Of a DNA stretch of 64,000 nt, positions 63,256 to 64,000 are shown piece after piece. The stretch covers positions 127,674 through 191,673 of the forward strand of contig QULQ01000007.1 of assembly GCA_003490145.1 (NCBI GenBank). Direction: 5' to 3'. Position 1 is the first letter of the stretch, and every line of letters starts with the position of its first letter. The position numbers were made by a program, and so were the translations under genes. Source of the stretch: Lachnospiraceae bacterium OM04-12BH. GTDB lineage: Bacteria > Bacillota > Clostridia > Lachnospirales > Lachnospiraceae. The notes beneath the pieces were generated by a model. That model made no database searches, was not told where the DNA came from, and was given only the letters and a program-made list of their open reading frames with translations.

Positions 63256-63290
63256 GGCATCTATCATCTTATGGTGATAGGTGCTTTTTC
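63256..63290 (+). terminator. Terminator of the third Rpn gene
   Basis: GCATCTATCA (63257-63266) pairs with TGATAGGTGC (63275-63284), followed by TTTTTC. Confidence 0.85.
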
Positions 63291-63397
63291 AATGTAACTG
63301 CAACTGATGGAGTCCTTCAAAGTAACTGCAATTACATAGTTGCAATAGGTTTGAAAATTTCCCTAAAAAATTCTTTTTAAATTTCTTGAAAAAGTTG

Positions 63398-63426
63398 TTG
63401 ACATTAGGAAAGTGTTTTGCTAGAAT
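63398..63426 (+). promoter_or_regulatory. Promoter of the tRNA-Ser genes
   Basis: TTGACA (63398-63403), 17 bases, TAGAAT (63421-63426), about 35 bases upstream of the first mature tRNA. Confidence 0.82.
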
Positions 63427-63467
63427 AATCCTTGCGCTGATTCAGAGCGAGTCAGTACAAACGACAT

Positions 63468-63553
63468 GGAGAGGTATCGAAGTGGTCATAACGAGGCGGT
63501 CTTGAAAACCGTTTGTCCGCAAGGGCGCGTGGGTTCGAATCCCACCCTCTCCG
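63468..63553 (+). tRNA. tRNA-Ser (anticodon UGA)
   Basis: 86 nt. Acceptor GGAGAGG (63468-63474) pairs with CCTCTCC (63546-63552), discriminator G. The anticodon loop CTTGAAA reads UGA. A long variable arm (class II, as in Ser) precedes the T arm GTGGGTTCGAATCCCAC. CCA is not encoded. Confidence 0.97.
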
Positions 63554-63607
63554 CTGGAGATACCCTCTCCACGAACCTTATATATTGAATCATAAGTCAG
63601 CTTTTGT

Positions 63608-63696
63608 GGAGAAGTACCCAAGAGGCTGAAGGGGCTCCCCTGGAAAGGGAGTAGGTCGTTAATAGCGGCGCGAGGGTTCAAATCCCTCCTTCTCCG
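63608..63696 (+). tRNA. tRNA-Ser (anticodon GGA)
   Basis: 89 nt. Acceptor GGAGAAG (63608-63614) pairs with CTTCTCC (63689-63695), discriminator G. The anticodon loop CTGGAAA reads GGA; the variable arm is long and the T arm is GAGGGTTCAAATCCCTC. CCA is not encoded. It lies 54 bases after the first tRNA, without its own promoter. Confidence 0.97.
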
Positions 63697-63699
63697 TTG

Positions 63700-64000
63700 G
63701 TGATCTCCATTGATTGCCGATGATGCAAAGCAAACATGCGATAAGGACAACTTGTTGCAAAGCCAGTTCGCAGCGAAGCTGTTCACTGAGTGCTGTCGCA
63801 CAATGTATTCCTGCATGAAAGCAATTTCCTGAAAGCCAGCTTTCGGAAATCACTTTCACACATGAATCCGCTTTGCTCGTACCTTGACAAATAAACAGTA
63901 ATGCAACCCTGAAAATTCTAAATGAGAAAGTCCGAGAGGACAAAGCTCTGAAGAAGATTCAGAGGACTAGAAATAGTCGAAAACAAGCGAAAGCAAACCT
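63700..64000 (+). other. Possible rRNA operon leader, running off the window
   Basis: No gene is seen. A hairpin TTTCC-GAAAGC / GCTTTC-GGAAA lies near 63826-63850. From 63879 the sequence GTACCTTGACAAATAAACAG followed by CCTGAAAATTC, a hairpin at GTCCGAGAGGAC, and a purine-rich end resemble the leaders or spacers next to 16S/23S genes in Lachnospiraceae. This is recollection; mature rRNA is not reached. Confidence 0.3.

Overview
The window looks like a chromosomal segment of a low-to-mid GC gut Firmicute, most likely a Lachnospiraceae member. The grounds are a T-box ahead of aspS, a phosphotransbutyrylase/butyrate kinase pair, a LytTR/GHKL two-component system, Rpn-type nuclease genes, a circularly permuted GH3 beta-glucosidase, and almost uniformly TTGACA-17-TATAAT-like sigma-A promoters. 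I see no prophage, CRISPR array or complete insertion sequence. Genus cannot be fixed from sequence reading alone.

Layout. 1-768 (-): 5' part of a sodium-pump decarboxylase beta subunit, behind a riboswitch-like leader. 1026-6088 (+): T-box, aspS, trkA, trkH. 6115-10849 (+): ptb-buk, a threonine aldolase and a TrpB2-type tryptophan synthase beta chain. 10980-12101 (-): first Rpn-family gene, with a 21-bp tandem repeat. 12432-16307 (+): secA and prfB; prfB has the programmed +1 frameshift. 16367-18174 (-): two small membrane proteins around a putative metalloprotease. 18369-21866 (+): tex and a second-type rsmH; 21869-22624 (-): exodeoxyribonuclease III.

22714-33106 is the most distinctive accessory block. 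It holds a sugar ABC importer (binding lipoprotein and two permeases, no ATPase), an AraC regulator, and a tightly packed run of esterase, P-loop kinase-like protein, GH13_18 phosphorylase-like enzyme, CE1-like esterase, second esterase and metallo-beta-lactamase-fold hydrolase. None of the three esterases has a signal peptide. I infer that an acylated glycoside is imported, deacylated in the cytosol, cleaved by phosphorolysis and phosphorylated. Downstream are a candidate small RNA, an XRE/membrane protein/CPBP protease cassette, a MATE exporter with an attenuator leader, a LytTR/GHKL pair, and two GH3 enzymes separated by a GtrA-like protein. The second GH3 is membrane-tethered and circularly permuted.

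45341-55976 holds a second Rpn gene, an FMN riboswitch with ribU, a MacAB-like ABC exporter, and a cyclic-di-GMP/chemotaxis group (diguanylate cyclase, methyl-accepting protein, EAL phosphodiesterase). 56070-61847 is a tRNA-modification operon (tsaE, tsaB, rimI, rnz, tsaD) ending in ispD. The right end has a candidate structured RNA on the minus strand, a third Rpn gene, two tRNA-Ser genes with their own promoter, and what may be the leader of an rRNA operon.

RNA-based control is prominent: one certain FMN riboswitch, one certain T-box whose specifier reads Asn (AAC) rather than Asp, one cation-riboswitch-like leader (yybP-ykoY signature), one MATE leader that may be guanidine-IV, and two unassigned small RNA candidates.
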